Origin: Mycobacterium lentiflavum
Lineage (GTDB): Bacteria; Actinomycetota; Actinomycetes; Mycobacteriales; Mycobacteriaceae
DNA: 64,000 bases
NCBI RefSeq assembly: GCF_022374895.2
Contig: NZ_CP092423.2
Location: forward strand, 1,240,001-1,304,000
Direction: 5' to 3'
How positions within the stretch are numbered: position 1 is the first letter of the stretch; every line of letters begins with the position of its first letter. Position numbers and translations under genes: made by a program. The notes under the pieces were generated by a model. That model was not told the origin of the DNA, did no database searches, and saw nothing but the letters and a program-made list of their open reading frames with translations. Shown in pieces: positions 17,638 through 25,953 of the stretch.

Positions 17638-18444
17638 ATGGATCGCGACTCACTGAGGCCACCACTGGATGCGGCCGCGCTGCGCGCCGAACTCGTCGGG
17701 AGCGGATTGGGTTGGCGGCGACTCGATGTCGTCGAGCAGACCGGTTCCACCAACGCCGACCTGCTGGCTCGCGCGGCCGACGGCACCGACATCGCCGGAG
17801 CGGTGCTGATCGCCGAACACCAGACCGCCGGTCGCGGACGGCACGGCCGCGGCTGGTCGGCTTCGCCGCGGGCACAGGTCACGATGTCGGTGGCGGTGAG
17901 CGTCGTCGACGTTCCGGTCACCGGGTGGGGCTGGCTGCCGCTGGCCACCGGAGTAGCGGTGGTCGACGCCGTGACCCCGCTGCTGGCCGGGGTGGAGGTC
18001 GGCCTCAAGTGGCCCAACGACGTGCTGGCCGGGGGTGGCAAGCTGGCCGGCATCCTCGCCGAGGTCGCCCGGCCGGTCGTGGTGATTGGATTGGGGCTCA
18101 ACGTGACTCAGGCACCCGAGGAGGTCGACGGGCCGGGCGCGACCTCCTTGTTCGACCTGGGCGTGGCCGCCCCCGACCGCGGTCAGCTGGTCCGCGCGGT
18201 GCTGCGCGAGCTCGGCGGGCGGATCGTCGCGTGGCAGGCCGCTCGCGGGGCCGACTGGCAGTTAGCCGCCGACTACCGGGCACGCAGCCGGACCATCGGC
18301 ACCCGGGTGCGCGCACAACTGCCCGGCGGCAAGGAAATCGTCGGGACTGCCAGCGGAATCGACGATCACGGCCGGCTGTGTCTGGAGGCCGGGACCGAGA
18401 CCGTCGTCGTTTCTGCCGGTGACGTCGTGCATTTGCGGGGCTAG
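17638..18444 (+). CDS. birA: Biotin--[acetyl-CoA-carboxylase] ligase BirA
   Basis: A 268-residue biotin protein ligase without an N-terminal helix-turn-helix, so an enzyme and not the E. coli-type repressor. It has QTGSTNADL, the biotinyl-AMP loop AGRGRHGRGW, and KWPNDVLAGGGKLAGIL, followed by a C-terminal SH3-like cap. It biotinylates AccA3, encoded 6 kb away. The ATG at 17638 is chosen because it gives the Mtb length and follows a -10 box; the longer open frame upstream lies inside the flavoprotein gene. Confidence 0.93.
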   Translation: MDRDSLRPPLDAAALRAELVGSGLGWRRLDVVEQTGSTNADLLARAADGTDIAGAVLIAEHQTAGRGRHGRGWSASPRAQVTMSVAVSVVDVPVTGWGWLPLATGVAVVDAVTPLLAGVEVGLKWPNDVLAGGGKLAGILAEVARPVVVIGLGLNVTQAPEEVDGPGATSLFDLGVAAPDRGQLVRAVLRELGGRIVAWQAARGADWQLAADYRARSRTIGTRVRAQLPGGKEIVGTASGIDDHGRLCLEAGTETVVVSAGDVVHLRG

Positions 18445-18447
18445 TGT
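18442..18447 (+). promoter_or_regulatory. -10 box (TAGTGT) of the 18455 gene
   Basis: TAGTGT overlaps the birA stop and ends 7 bases before the ATG at 18455, the usual distance for a leaderless mycobacterial transcript. Confidence 0.35.
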
Positions 18448-18454
18448 CACCCGC

Positions 18455-18973
18455 ATGAGCTATCCCGATAACGCCCTGGCCGCCGGCGAACAGGTTGTCA
18501 TTCATCGCCATCCGCACTGGAAGCGATTGATCTGGCCGGTGGTGATCTTCATCCTGGTGACCGGGCTGGCGGCGTTCGGGTCGGGCTACGTCAACTCAAC
18601 GCACTGGGAGCAGATGGCCAAGAACATCGTCCACGGCGTCATCTGGGGGATCTGGTTGGTGATCGTCGGCTGGCTGACGCTGTGGCCCTTCTTGACTTGG
18701 CTCACCACACATTTCGTCGTCACCAATCGCCGGGTGATGTATCGGCACGGATTGCTGACCCGCAACGGGATCGATATCCCGCTGGCGCGGATTAACAGCG
18801 TGGAATTCCGGGACAAGATTTGGGAGCGACCGTTTCGCACCGGGACGCTGATTATCGAGTCGGCGTCACAGGATCCGTTGGAGTTCTACAACATTCCGCG
18901 GCTGCGCGAGGTACACGCGCTGCTGTATCACGAAGTCTTCGACACCCTGGGTTCCGAGGAGTCACCGAGCTGA
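18455..18973 (+). CDS. PH-domain membrane protein (YdbS/bPH2 type, Rv3278c-like)
   Basis: A 172-residue protein starting MSYPDNALAAGEQVVIHRHPHWKR in two steps, with two transmembrane helices (about 26-46 and 62-84). These are followed by a bacterial PH-like domain: THFVVTNRRVMYRHGLLTR, the arginine-rich VTNRR motif, then IPLARINSVEF. Function unknown. The ATG at 18455 is preferred over the open frame from 18419, which lies in birA. The last 46 bases overlap the convergent GtrA-type gene. Confidence 0.8.
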   Translation: MSYPDNALAAGEQVVIHRHPHWKRLIWPVVIFILVTGLAAFGSGYVNSTHWEQMAKNIVHGVIWGIWLVIVGWLTLWPFLTWLTTHFVVTNRRVMYRHGLLTRNGIDIPLARINSVEFRDKIWERPFRTGTLIIESASQDPLEFYNIPRLREVHALLYHEVFDTLGSEESPS

Positions 18974-19587
18974 TTGATCCGGTTACGCCGGTTGCGCCAG
19001 GAGCGCAGCAGCGTGACGTTGCCGTCCTCGATCTCGTCCTCGAGCATTTCGGCGATGCCGCCCGCGGTGAGGGCCGATTCCAGCGCCTTGTCGGGGTTGC
19101 GCGCGAACTCGTCGGGGAACACCCAGCGCCGGAACGCCCAGAAGCGGAACGCCATCTGCAGCAGGTTGCCGATGATGTAGGCCGAGATGAAGTCCGCGAT
19201 GTTCTCCACGGTCAGCGACACCATCGGTTCCCGTAGCTGCAGGACGTAGCTGGAAATCCACAGCGGCGCCATGCTCAGCAGCACCCCCACGCCGCTGAAC
19301 GCGAAGAACAGCAGCGCCTCGTGATGACGCTCGCGGCCGCCTCGGTCGCGGAAGCTCCACTCCCGGTTCAGCACGTAGGACGCGATGACCGCGACGATGC
19401 CCGCGATCACCTTCGCCGTCACCGGCTTGGTGTCGAGAATCGTCAGCTTGAGCGTGTAGAAAATTGCCGAGTCGATGATGAAGGTGGTGCCCCCGACGAT
19501 GGCAAATTTGATGAATTCATGATGGCGCTGTGCATAGGGCTGAAAGGCCTGGGGCAAGCGCGCGATTGTGGCATCGGCAAAGGACAC
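18928..19587 (-). CDS. GtrA-family membrane protein (Rv3277-like)
   Basis: A 219-residue protein with four predicted membrane helices. It starts FIKFAIVGGTTFIIDSAIFY, the GtrA/DPMS3 signature, and contains the conserved NREWSFRDRGG loop. A charged cytoplasmic C-terminal tail of about 60 residues follows. GtrA-like proteins are associated with moving or modifying polyprenyl-linked sugars; in Mtb, Rv3277 lies near cell-wall genes but its exact role is unsettled. It is divergent from purK and its 3' end overlaps the PH-domain gene by 46 bases. Confidence 0.8.
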   Translation of the reverse strand: MSFADATIARLPQAFQPYAQRHHEFIKFAIVGGTTFIIDSAIFYTLKLTILDTKPVTAKVIAGIVAVIASYVLNREWSFRDRGGRERHHEALLFFAFSGVGVLLSMAPLWISSYVLQLREPMVSLTVENIADFISAYIIGNLLQMAFRFWAFRRWVFPDEFARNPDKALESALTAGGIAEMLEDEIEDGNVTLLRSWRNRRNRINQLGDSSEPRVSKTS

Positions 19588-19701
19588 AACACGTGAGTGT
19601 ACGGACGGACTCGAAAACGGCGCAAAATGGTACCTAACAATTTCGCGTCACAGCCGGTCAACACGCGTTCAACGAAGCAACCAGCGTCCCGTGACACGAT
19701 A

Positions 19702-20907
19702 ATGGCCGTGCCGAGTACACCCAAACCGTCGGTCGCCATGGTCGGCGGCGGTCAACTAGCCCGGATGACGCACCAGGCCGCGATCGCGCTGGGGCAGAGC
19801 CTGCGAGTGCTGGCTCTGTCCGCCGACGACCCCGCCGCCCAGGTCACCCCCGATGTGGTGATCGGTTCGCACACCGATCTGGAAGACCTGCGCCGGGTCG
19901 CCGCCGGCGCCGACGTGCTGACTTTCGACCACGAGCACGTCCCGACGGAGCTGCTGGAGAAGCTGGTCGCCGACGGCGTCAACGTGGCACCCCCACCGCG
20001 GGCTTTGGTCCACGCCCAGGACAAGCTGGTGATGCGCCACCGGCTGGCGGCCCTGGGTGCCGCGGTGCCGCGCTACGCGGGCATCGCGAACCTCGCGGAG
20101 CTGGACGCCTTCGCGCGGCGCATAGATGGTCCGGTGGTCGTGAAGGCCGTCCGTGGCGGTTACGACGGGCGCGGGGTGCGGATGGCGCGCGACCCATTGC
20201 ACGCCCGCGAAATCGCGGCCAGCTTTCTGGCCGATGGGGTGCCGGTGCTGGCCGAGGAGCAGGTGGACCTGCGGCGCGAACTGTCGGCGCTGGTGGCGCG
20301 GTCACCGTTCGGCCAGGGTGCGGCGTGGCCGGTGGTGGAGACCGTGCAGCGGGACGGGATCTGCGTCCAGGTCGTCGCGCCCGCACCGAACCTGCCGGAG
20401 CAGGTGGCTGCGGGCGCACAGCAGCTGGCGCTGCGGCTGGCCGCCGAACTCGGCGTGGTGGGGGTGCTCGCGGTGGAGCTGTTCGAGACCGTCGGGGGCG
20501 AGCTGCTGGTCAACGAACTCGCGATGCGGCCGCACAATTCCGGGCACTGGACCATGGACGGGGCGCGCACCAGCCAGTTCGAACAGCATGTGCGGGCGGT
20601 ACTGGACTACCCGCTCGGCGACACCGACGCCGTCGTCCCGGTCACGGTGATGGCGAACGTCCTGGGTGCCGCGCAGCCGCCGGAAATGACCGTCGACGAG
20701 CGGTTGCACCACCTGTTCGCGCGGATGCCCGACGCCCGGGTGCACCTCTACGGCAAGCAGGAACGGCCCGGCCGCAAGGTCGGCCACGTCAACTTCCTCG
20801 GCACCGACATGGCGCAGCTGGCCGCGCTGCGGAAGCGCGCCGAGCTCGCGGCACACTGGTTGTCACACGGGCAGTGGACGGACGGATGGGATCCGCATCA
20901 TGAGTGA
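19702..20907 (+). CDS. purK: 5-(carboxyamino)imidazole ribonucleotide synthase PurK
   Basis: A 401-residue ATP-grasp enzyme of purine synthesis that makes N5-CAIR from AIR, bicarbonate and ATP. It opens [23 protein letters not shown], shown here as a short Ala/Pro leader then the GGGQLARM motif. It continues with [20 protein letters not shown] and [13 protein letters not shown]. The ATG at 19702 gives the family N-terminus; an upstream open frame from 19597 lacks support. Its stop overlaps the purE start by 8 bases, so substrate passes between coupled gene products. Confidence 0.93.
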   Translation: MAVPSTPKPSVAMVGGGQLARMTHQAAIALGQSLRVLALSADDPAAQVTPDVVIGSHTDLEDLRRVAAGADVLTFDHEHVPTELLEKLVADGVNVAPPPRALVHAQDKLVMRHRLAALGAAVPRYAGIANLAELDAFARRIDGPVVVKAVRGGYDGRGVRMARDPLHAREIAASFLADGVPVLAEEQVDLRRELSALVARSPFGQGAAWPVVETVQRDGICVQVVAPAPNLPEQVAAGAQQLALRLAAELGVVGVLAVELFETVGGELLVNELAMRPHNSGHWTMDGARTSQFEQHVRAVLDYPLGDTDAVVPVTVMANVLGAAQPPEMTVDERLHHLFARMPDARVHLYGKQERPGRKVGHVNFLGTDMAQLAALRKRAELAAHWLSHGQWTDGWDPHHE

Positions 20908-21412
20908 GCCTCGCGTTGGCGTGATCATGGGCAGCGACAGCGACTGGTCGGTGATGGCCGACGCCGCCGCGGCCCTGGCCGAGTTCGACATCCCGGCCGA
21001 GGTCCGGGTGGTCTCGGCGCATCGCACCCCGGGCGTGATGTTCGACTACGCCCGCGGCGCGGCGGACCGGGGCATCGAGGTGATCATCGCGGGCGCCGGG
21101 GGCGCCGCCCACCTGCCCGGCATGGTCGCGTCGGCGACGCCGCTGCCGGTGATCGGGGTGCCGGTGCCGCTGGGCCGGCTGGACGGCATGGACTCTTTGC
21201 TCTCGATCGTGCAGATGCCCGCCGGCGTCCCGGTGGCCACGGTCTCGATCGCAGGCGCCCGCAATGCGGGGTTGCTGGCGGTCCGGATTCTCGGCTCCTC
21301 CGACCCCGCGCTGCGGGCCCGGATCGTGGCGTTCCAGGAGCAGCTGGCCGACAGCGTGCGGGCCAAGGATGAGGCCCTGCAAGAGCTGCAGGGTAAAGTT
21401 ACCCACGAGTAG
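20900..21412 (+). CDS. purE: N5-CAIR mutase PurE
   Basis: A 170-residue class I PurE that converts N5-CAIR to CAIR. It has [13 protein letters not shown] near the N-terminus, [18 protein letters not shown] and the C-terminal [10 protein letters not shown]. The ATG lies within the end of purK (8-base overlap). fadE25 follows after 22 bases, giving a purK-purE-fadE25 unit as in Mtb. Confidence 0.94.
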   Translation: MSEPRVGVIMGSDSDWSVMADAAAALAEFDIPAEVRVVSAHRTPGVMFDYARGAADRGIEVIIAGAGGAAHLPGMVASATPLPVIGVPVPLGRLDGMDSLLSIVQMPAGVPVATVSIAGARNAGLLAVRILGSSDPALRARIVAFQEQLADSVRAKDEALQELQGKVTHE

Positions 21413-21434
21413 CAAGAGGGCTAGGAGTTTCACG

Positions 21435-22604
21435 ATGGCTGGATGGGCCGGACACCCCGACTTCGATCTGTTCCAATTGCCCGAGGAGCACCGGGAGTTA
21501 CGGGCAGCGATTCGGGCGCTGGCAGAAAAGGAAATCGCTCCGCACGCCGCGGACGTGGATGAGAATGCCCGCTTCCCGCAGGAGGCGCTGGACGCGCTGA
21601 ACGCCTCGGGCTTCAACGCCGTGCACGTGCCCGAGGAGTACGGCGGCCAGGGCGCGGACTCCGTGGCGGCCTGCATCGTGATCGAAGAGGTCGCCCGGGT
21701 CGACGCGTCGGCGTCGCTGATCCCGGCGGTGAACAAGCTCGGCACGATGGGCCTGATCCTGCGCGGCTCGGACGAACTGAAGAAGCAGGTCTTGCCGTCG
21801 ATCGCCGACGGCACCGCGATGGCGTCCTACGCCCTGAGCGAGCGTGAAGCCGGCAGCGACGCCGCCTCGATGCGCACCCGCGCCAAGGCCGACGGGGACG
21901 ACTGGATTCTCAACGGCGCGAAGTGCTGGATCACCAACGGCGGCAAGTCAACCTGGTACACCGTGATGGCGGTGACCGATCCCGACAAGGGCGCCAACGG
22001 TATCTCGTCGTTCATGGTGCACAAGGACGACGAGGGGTTCACCGTCGGACCGAAGGAGCGCAAGCTCGGCATCAAGGGCTCACCGACCACCGAGCTCTAC
22101 TTCGAGAACTGCCGCATCCCCGGCGACCGGATCATCGGCGAGCCCGGTACCGGCTTCAAGACGGCGCTGGCCACCTTGGACCACACCCGCCCGACCATCG
22201 GCGCTCAGGCCGTCGGTATCGCGCAGGGCGCGGTGGACGCGGCCATCGCATACACCAAGGACCGCAAGCAGTTCGGCGAGTCGATCAGCAGCTTCCAGGG
22301 TGTGCAGTTCATGCTGGCCGACATGGCGATGAAGGTGGAGGCCGCTCGGCTGATGGTCTACAGCGCGGCCGCGCGGGCCGAGCGTGGCGAGTCGAATCTG
22401 GGCTTCATCTCGGCGGCGTCGAAATGCTTTGCCTCTGACGTCGCGATGGAGGTCACCACCGACGCGGTGCAGCTGTTCGGCGGCGCCGGCTACACCATCG
22501 ACTTTCCCGTCGAGCGGATGATGCGCGACGCCAAAATCACCCAGATCTATGAGGGCACCAACCAGATTCAGCGCGTGGTCATGTCACGGGCGCTGCTGCG
22601 CTGA
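21435..22604 (+). CDS. fadE25: Acyl-CoA dehydrogenase FadE25
   Basis: A 389-residue acyl-CoA dehydrogenase, full length. FAD/substrate motifs include YALSEREAGSDAASM, WITNGG, and the C-terminal signature QLFGGAGYT...IYEGTNQIQR; the Glu of YEGTNQ is at the usual catalytic-base position. It oxidises acyl-CoA to enoyl-CoA in β-oxidation; chain-length preference cannot be read. The ATG at 21435 follows GGAG (21424-21427). It is co-directional with purK-purE and was probably recruited into that operon. Confidence 0.92.
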   Translation: MAGWAGHPDFDLFQLPEEHRELRAAIRALAEKEIAPHAADVDENARFPQEALDALNASGFNAVHVPEEYGGQGADSVAACIVIEEVARVDASASLIPAVNKLGTMGLILRGSDELKKQVLPSIADGTAMASYALSEREAGSDAASMRTRAKADGDDWILNGAKCWITNGGKSTWYTVMAVTDPDKGANGISSFMVHKDDEGFTVGPKERKLGIKGSPTTELYFENCRIPGDRIIGEPGTGFKTALATLDHTRPTIGAQAVGIAQGAVDAAIAYTKDRKQFGESISSFQGVQFMLADMAMKVEAARLMVYSAAARAERGESNLGFISAASKCFASDVAMEVTTDAVQLFGGAGYTIDFPVERMMRDAKITQIYEGTNQIQRVVMSRALLR

Positions 22605-22748
22605 CCGTTTTCCGGGACCCCGTGCCCACAAACTCAGGTTGCCTAATAGGATCGTGCGCTACAACCAAGCTCAGCGTGCGCCGTTCGGAGGGTAGCGGCC
22701 ACGCGTAGCGCCAAATGAGCAGGGTACGACTGCGGCAAGGGGTGCGAA

Positions 22749-23933
22749 ATGCTGAGCCCAGTCACCCCGGCGGCGCACTGGCAGACCTTGTCGCTGCTCC
22801 TGGTCGAAGACGATCGCGCCGACGCGGTGCTGGTCGAAGACCTGATTTCCAGCGCGGTCGACGACATCCGCGTGACCTGGGCGCAGTCGATGGCACACGC
22901 CGAGCGTGAGCTGGCATCGGCCCGGCCGGACTGCGTACTGCTGGATCTACATCTGCCCGACGCTAGCGGTATCGAGGCCCTGGACCGCATCGCCAAACGT
23001 GACGCGACGGTGCCGATCGTGGTGCTGACCGGTTTGAACGACGAATTCTTCGGCGCCTCCGCGGTCGCGGCCGGGGCACAGGATTATCTGGTCAAGGGCC
23101 GGGTGGAACCCGAAATGCTGCGCCGTGCGCTGCTTTACGCGATCGAGCGCAAGCGGGTTGAGATCATCGCCGCGGACCTGCACGCGACTCAGCTCCGAGC
23201 CCGCGAGAACGCTTTGCTGGAACGCGGCCTGTTGCCGTCGCCGTTGCTGCTGGACAACCCGGGTGTCGAGATCGTCGCCCGGTACCGGCCGAGTCGGGTA
23301 GACGCACTGCTGTGCGGTGACTTCTACGACGTCGTGCAGACACCGGACCGGGTTGTGCACGTCTTGATCGGGGATGTCGCCGGACACGGGCCCGACGAGG
23401 CCGCCCTGGGCGCGGCGTTGCGAATCGCTTGGCGCGCCCTCACGTTCGCGGGCGTGCGCGCCGCCGAATCGATGCGCCAGCTGGAGCGCGTGCTGCAGGC
23501 CGAACGGGCCGGCAGCGGCATCTTCGCGACGGTGCTGTCCCTAGAGATCGCGCCCGACACCCCGAGCATCACCTGTATCCGGGCCGGGCATCCGGGTATG
23601 TTGCGCCAAGGCGCCGCGCCGGTGGAATGGATCGAGCCGCCGGCCGGGCCGGCGCTGGGACTGCGCGCCGACGACTGGCCGCAGTCCGAGCTGGAATTGC
23701 CGGTGGGGCAGGGGCTCTTGCTGCTCACCGACGGCCTCTTCGAGGGATATTCCGGAACCGGCAACGAGCGACTGGGGGAGGATGGCTTGCTTGCACTGGC
23801 GCGTACTCACGACAACTTGCCCGGTTCGGCTTTCGTCGACGCGCTGATCGACGGTGCCGAGGAGCTCGCCCAGCCGCGCGGTGGTCTCACCGATGACATC
23901 GCCGTGGTGCGGGTAGAGCGGACGGCGACATGA
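22749..23933 (+). CDS. Response regulator fused to a PP2C (SpoIIE/RsbU-type) phosphatase
   Basis: A 394-residue two-domain protein. The receiver domain (about 14-135) has acidic pocket E20-D21-D22, phospho-acceptor Asp66 in LLDLHLP, Thr94 and Lys116. The C-terminal PPM phosphatase domain (about 165-390) keeps the metal residues: GDFYD (Asp191), GDVAGHG (Asp209), LLTDGL (Asp328) and TDDIAVV (382-383). This is the layout of RsbU-like phosphatases that dephosphorylate STAS anti-sigma antagonists in response to a histidine kinase. The kinase follows with a four-base overlap (ATGA). AAGGGG lies about 6 bases before the ATG. I do not recall this gene between fadE25 and Rv3273 in Mtb. Confidence 0.9.
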   Translation: MLSPVTPAAHWQTLSLLLVEDDRADAVLVEDLISSAVDDIRVTWAQSMAHAERELASARPDCVLLDLHLPDASGIEALDRIAKRDATVPIVVLTGLNDEFFGASAVAAGAQDYLVKGRVEPEMLRRALLYAIERKRVEIIAADLHATQLRARENALLERGLLPSPLLLDNPGVEIVARYRPSRVDALLCGDFYDVVQTPDRVVHVLIGDVAGHGPDEAALGAALRIAWRALTFAGVRAAESMRQLERVLQAERAGSGIFATVLSLEIAPDTPSITCIRAGHPGMLRQGAAPVEWIEPPAGPALGLRADDWPQSELELPVGQGLLLLTDGLFEGYSGTGNERLGEDGLLALARTHDNLPGSAFVDALIDGAEELAQPRGGLTDDIAVVRVERTAT

Positions 23934-25516
23934 TCACCAACGCGCACCCGCCGGCGCAGCTGACCGTGCGCGGTTGGCTGTTCCTCGTCTTGTTGAGCAT
24001 GGGCTTGCTGGTGCTCGCCGGCGCCGCAGCGGGCGCGGCGCTGCTGAATCGCACCGACGAGGTGTCGCGCGGCCTGACCGACCAGATTCAGCCCGCGCGC
24101 CGGGCCGCCCTGCAGCTGCAGGCAGCATTGCGCGACCAGGAAACCGGCGTGCGTGGCTATGCGATCGCCGCCGACCGGCAGTTCCTCACGCCTTACTACG
24201 ACGGGCAACACGCCGAACAGGCGGCGGCCGAGGAAGCCCGGCGGCTGCTCGGTCAGCGCGTGGACCTGATCAACGATTTGGACGCCGTCGAGCGGGCCGC
24301 CGCCAATTGGCGGGCCAGCTCTGCCGAGCCGCTGATCGCGAGCGTGGTCCCCACCGCCCCCGACGTGGTCAACAGCAGGATGGCGGATCGGGGCAAAGCC
24401 GAATTCGACCATTTGCGTGCACTTTTCGAAACGCAGAATACCGATCTCGCCGCGGCGGCCGCGCAGGCTACTGACGAATTGAACGACATCAGGGCCTGGC
24501 GGGACCGCGTGTTGGCCGCGGTGGTGCTGGTTTTTTTCGGCCTGGCAATTACGTTGGGGGTGCTGACCCGCAGTGCTATCACCCTACCGCTGGCGGCGCT
24601 GGCCGCGTCATGCCGGCGGATCACCGAGGGTAGCTTTACCGAGACCATCTCAGTCCCGCAGCGGCCCAAGGATATTCGGGACATGGCCATTGACGTCGAG
24701 AACATGCGCCAGCGAATCGTTTCGGCACTGGACACCTCGCGGGCGGCCGAGGCGCGATTGGACGAGCAGGCAATCGAATTGAAGCGATCCAATGCCGAAC
24801 TCGAGCAGTTCGCCTATGTCGCCTCGCACGATCTGCAGGAGCCGCTGCGCAAGGTCGCCTCGTTTTGTCAGTTGCTCGAGAAGCGGTACGGCGATCAGCT
24901 CGACGAGCGCGGGATCGAATACATCAACTATGCGGTTGACGGTGCCAAGCGGATGCAGGTGCTGATCAACGATCTGTTGAGCTTCTCCAGAGTCGGCCGG
25001 GTCGGTGGCAAGCAAACCGAGGTCGACCTGGACGTGACGCTGGACGCGGCCGTGTCCAACCTCGCCACCGCCATCGAGGAGTCGAACACCGAGATTGTGC
25101 GCCCGGCCCAGCCGCTGCCACAGGTCCTCGGAGATCCGACACTGCTGACGATGTTGTGGCAGAACCTGATTGGCAATGCGATCAAGTTCCGTCACGTCGA
25201 TCGGTCGCCCCGGATCGTCATCGACTGCCAACTGCGCCCGGATACTCACCAATGGCTGCTGACCGTGTCGGACAACGGCATCGGCATCGCCGAGGAGTTC
25301 ACCGAAAAGGTGTTCGTGATCTTCCAGCGGCTGCACGGCCGCGAGGTATACCCGGGAACGGGTGTGGGCCTGGCACTGGTGAAGAAGATCGTCGAATACC
25401 ACGACGGCGCAGTCCGGATCGATACGGCCTACACCGACGGAACCCGATTCGAGTTCACGCTCCCCGCTGTCGTGGACGTGCAACGCCCAGCCGCACTGGA
25501 AGGAACGCGCCAATGA
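23930..25516 (+). CDS. CHASE3-HAMP sensor histidine kinase
   Basis: A 528-residue membrane sensor. It has TM1 at about 15-38, an extracytoplasmic CHASE3-like helical domain at 40-190 (RDQETGVRGYAIA, FLTPYYDG), TM2 at 195-213, HAMP at about 214-268 and a coiled linker. The HisKA box FAYVASHDLQEPLRK has His300. The ATPase domain has N-box QNLIGNAIKF, DNGIGI and GTGVGLAL. The C-terminal VFVIFQRLHGREVYPGTG resembles kinases of the bacteriophytochrome type, which usually pair with Rcp1-like single-domain regulators, and such a regulator is encoded next. All three genes are joined by ATGA overlaps. The stimulus is unknown. Confidence 0.9.
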   Translation: MITNAHPPAQLTVRGWLFLVLLSMGLLVLAGAAAGAALLNRTDEVSRGLTDQIQPARRAALQLQAALRDQETGVRGYAIAADRQFLTPYYDGQHAEQAAAEEARRLLGQRVDLINDLDAVERAAANWRASSAEPLIASVVPTAPDVVNSRMADRGKAEFDHLRALFETQNTDLAAAAAQATDELNDIRAWRDRVLAAVVLVFFGLAITLGVLTRSAITLPLAALAASCRRITEGSFTETISVPQRPKDIRDMAIDVENMRQRIVSALDTSRAAEARLDEQAIELKRSNAELEQFAYVASHDLQEPLRKVASFCQLLEKRYGDQLDERGIEYINYAVDGAKRMQVLINDLLSFSRVGRVGGKQTEVDLDVTLDAAVSNLATAIEESNTEIVRPAQPLPQVLGDPTLLTMLWQNLIGNAIKFRHVDRSPRIVIDCQLRPDTHQWLLTVSDNGIGIAEEFTEKVFVIFQRLHGREVYPGTGVGLALVKKIVEYHDGAVRIDTAYTDGTRFEFTLPAVVDVQRPAALEGTRQ

Positions 25517-25953
25517 CACCCGCCAGCAGAGCAATCGAGATCCTGCTCGTCGAAGACGACCCGGGAGACGAACTCATTACGCGGGAGGCATTGGAGCACA
25601 ACAAGTTTCAGAATCGACTGCACGTCGCGCACGACGGTGAAGAAGGGCTCGACTTTCTCTACAAGCGCGGTCGGTTCGAGGGCGCGCCGCGACCGGACCT
25701 CATCCTGCTGGATCTGAATCTGCCCAAGTACGACGGCCGCCAGTTGCTGGAGAAGGTGAAGTCCGACGCGGATCTCGCGCGTATCCCGATCGTGGTGCTC
25801 ACCACTTCCTCGGCGGAGGAAGACATCCTGCGCAGCTACAAGCTGCATGCCAACGCCTATGTCGCAAAGCCGGTCGACCTCGACCAATTCATCAGTGCGG
25901 TAAGGCAGATCGATGAGTTCTTCCTGCAGGTTGTTCGTCTGCCGGGCGTGTAG
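25513..25953 (+). CDS. Single-domain response regulator (Rcp1-like)
   Basis: A 146-residue stand-alone receiver: acidic pocket E14-D15-D16, phospho-acceptor Asp67 in LLDLNLPKYDG, Thr97/Thr98 and Lys119 in VAKPVDLDQF. The extra β/α insert around KRGRFEGAPRPD is typical of regulators that pair with phytochrome-like kinases. There is no output domain, so it may act as a phosphate sink, a shuttle, or by protein contact. The ATG overlaps the kinase stop by four bases. Its last 62 bases overlap the convergent SulP-carbonic anhydrase gene. Confidence 0.9.
   Translation: MTPASRAIEILLVEDDPGDELITREALEHNKFQNRLHVAHDGEEGLDFLYKRGRFEGAPRPDLILLDLNLPKYDGRQLLEKVKSDADLARIPIVVLTTSSAEEDILRSYKLHANAYVAKPVDLDQFISAVRQIDEFFLQVVRLPGV

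Noticed and set aside
22722..22727. GGGTAC upstream of the PP2C-response regulator gene as a SigF -10 box
   Set aside because: The -10 fits GGGTAY and its distance to the ATG is reasonable, but there is no GTTT or GGWWT 15-17 bases upstream. I could not call it a promoter.
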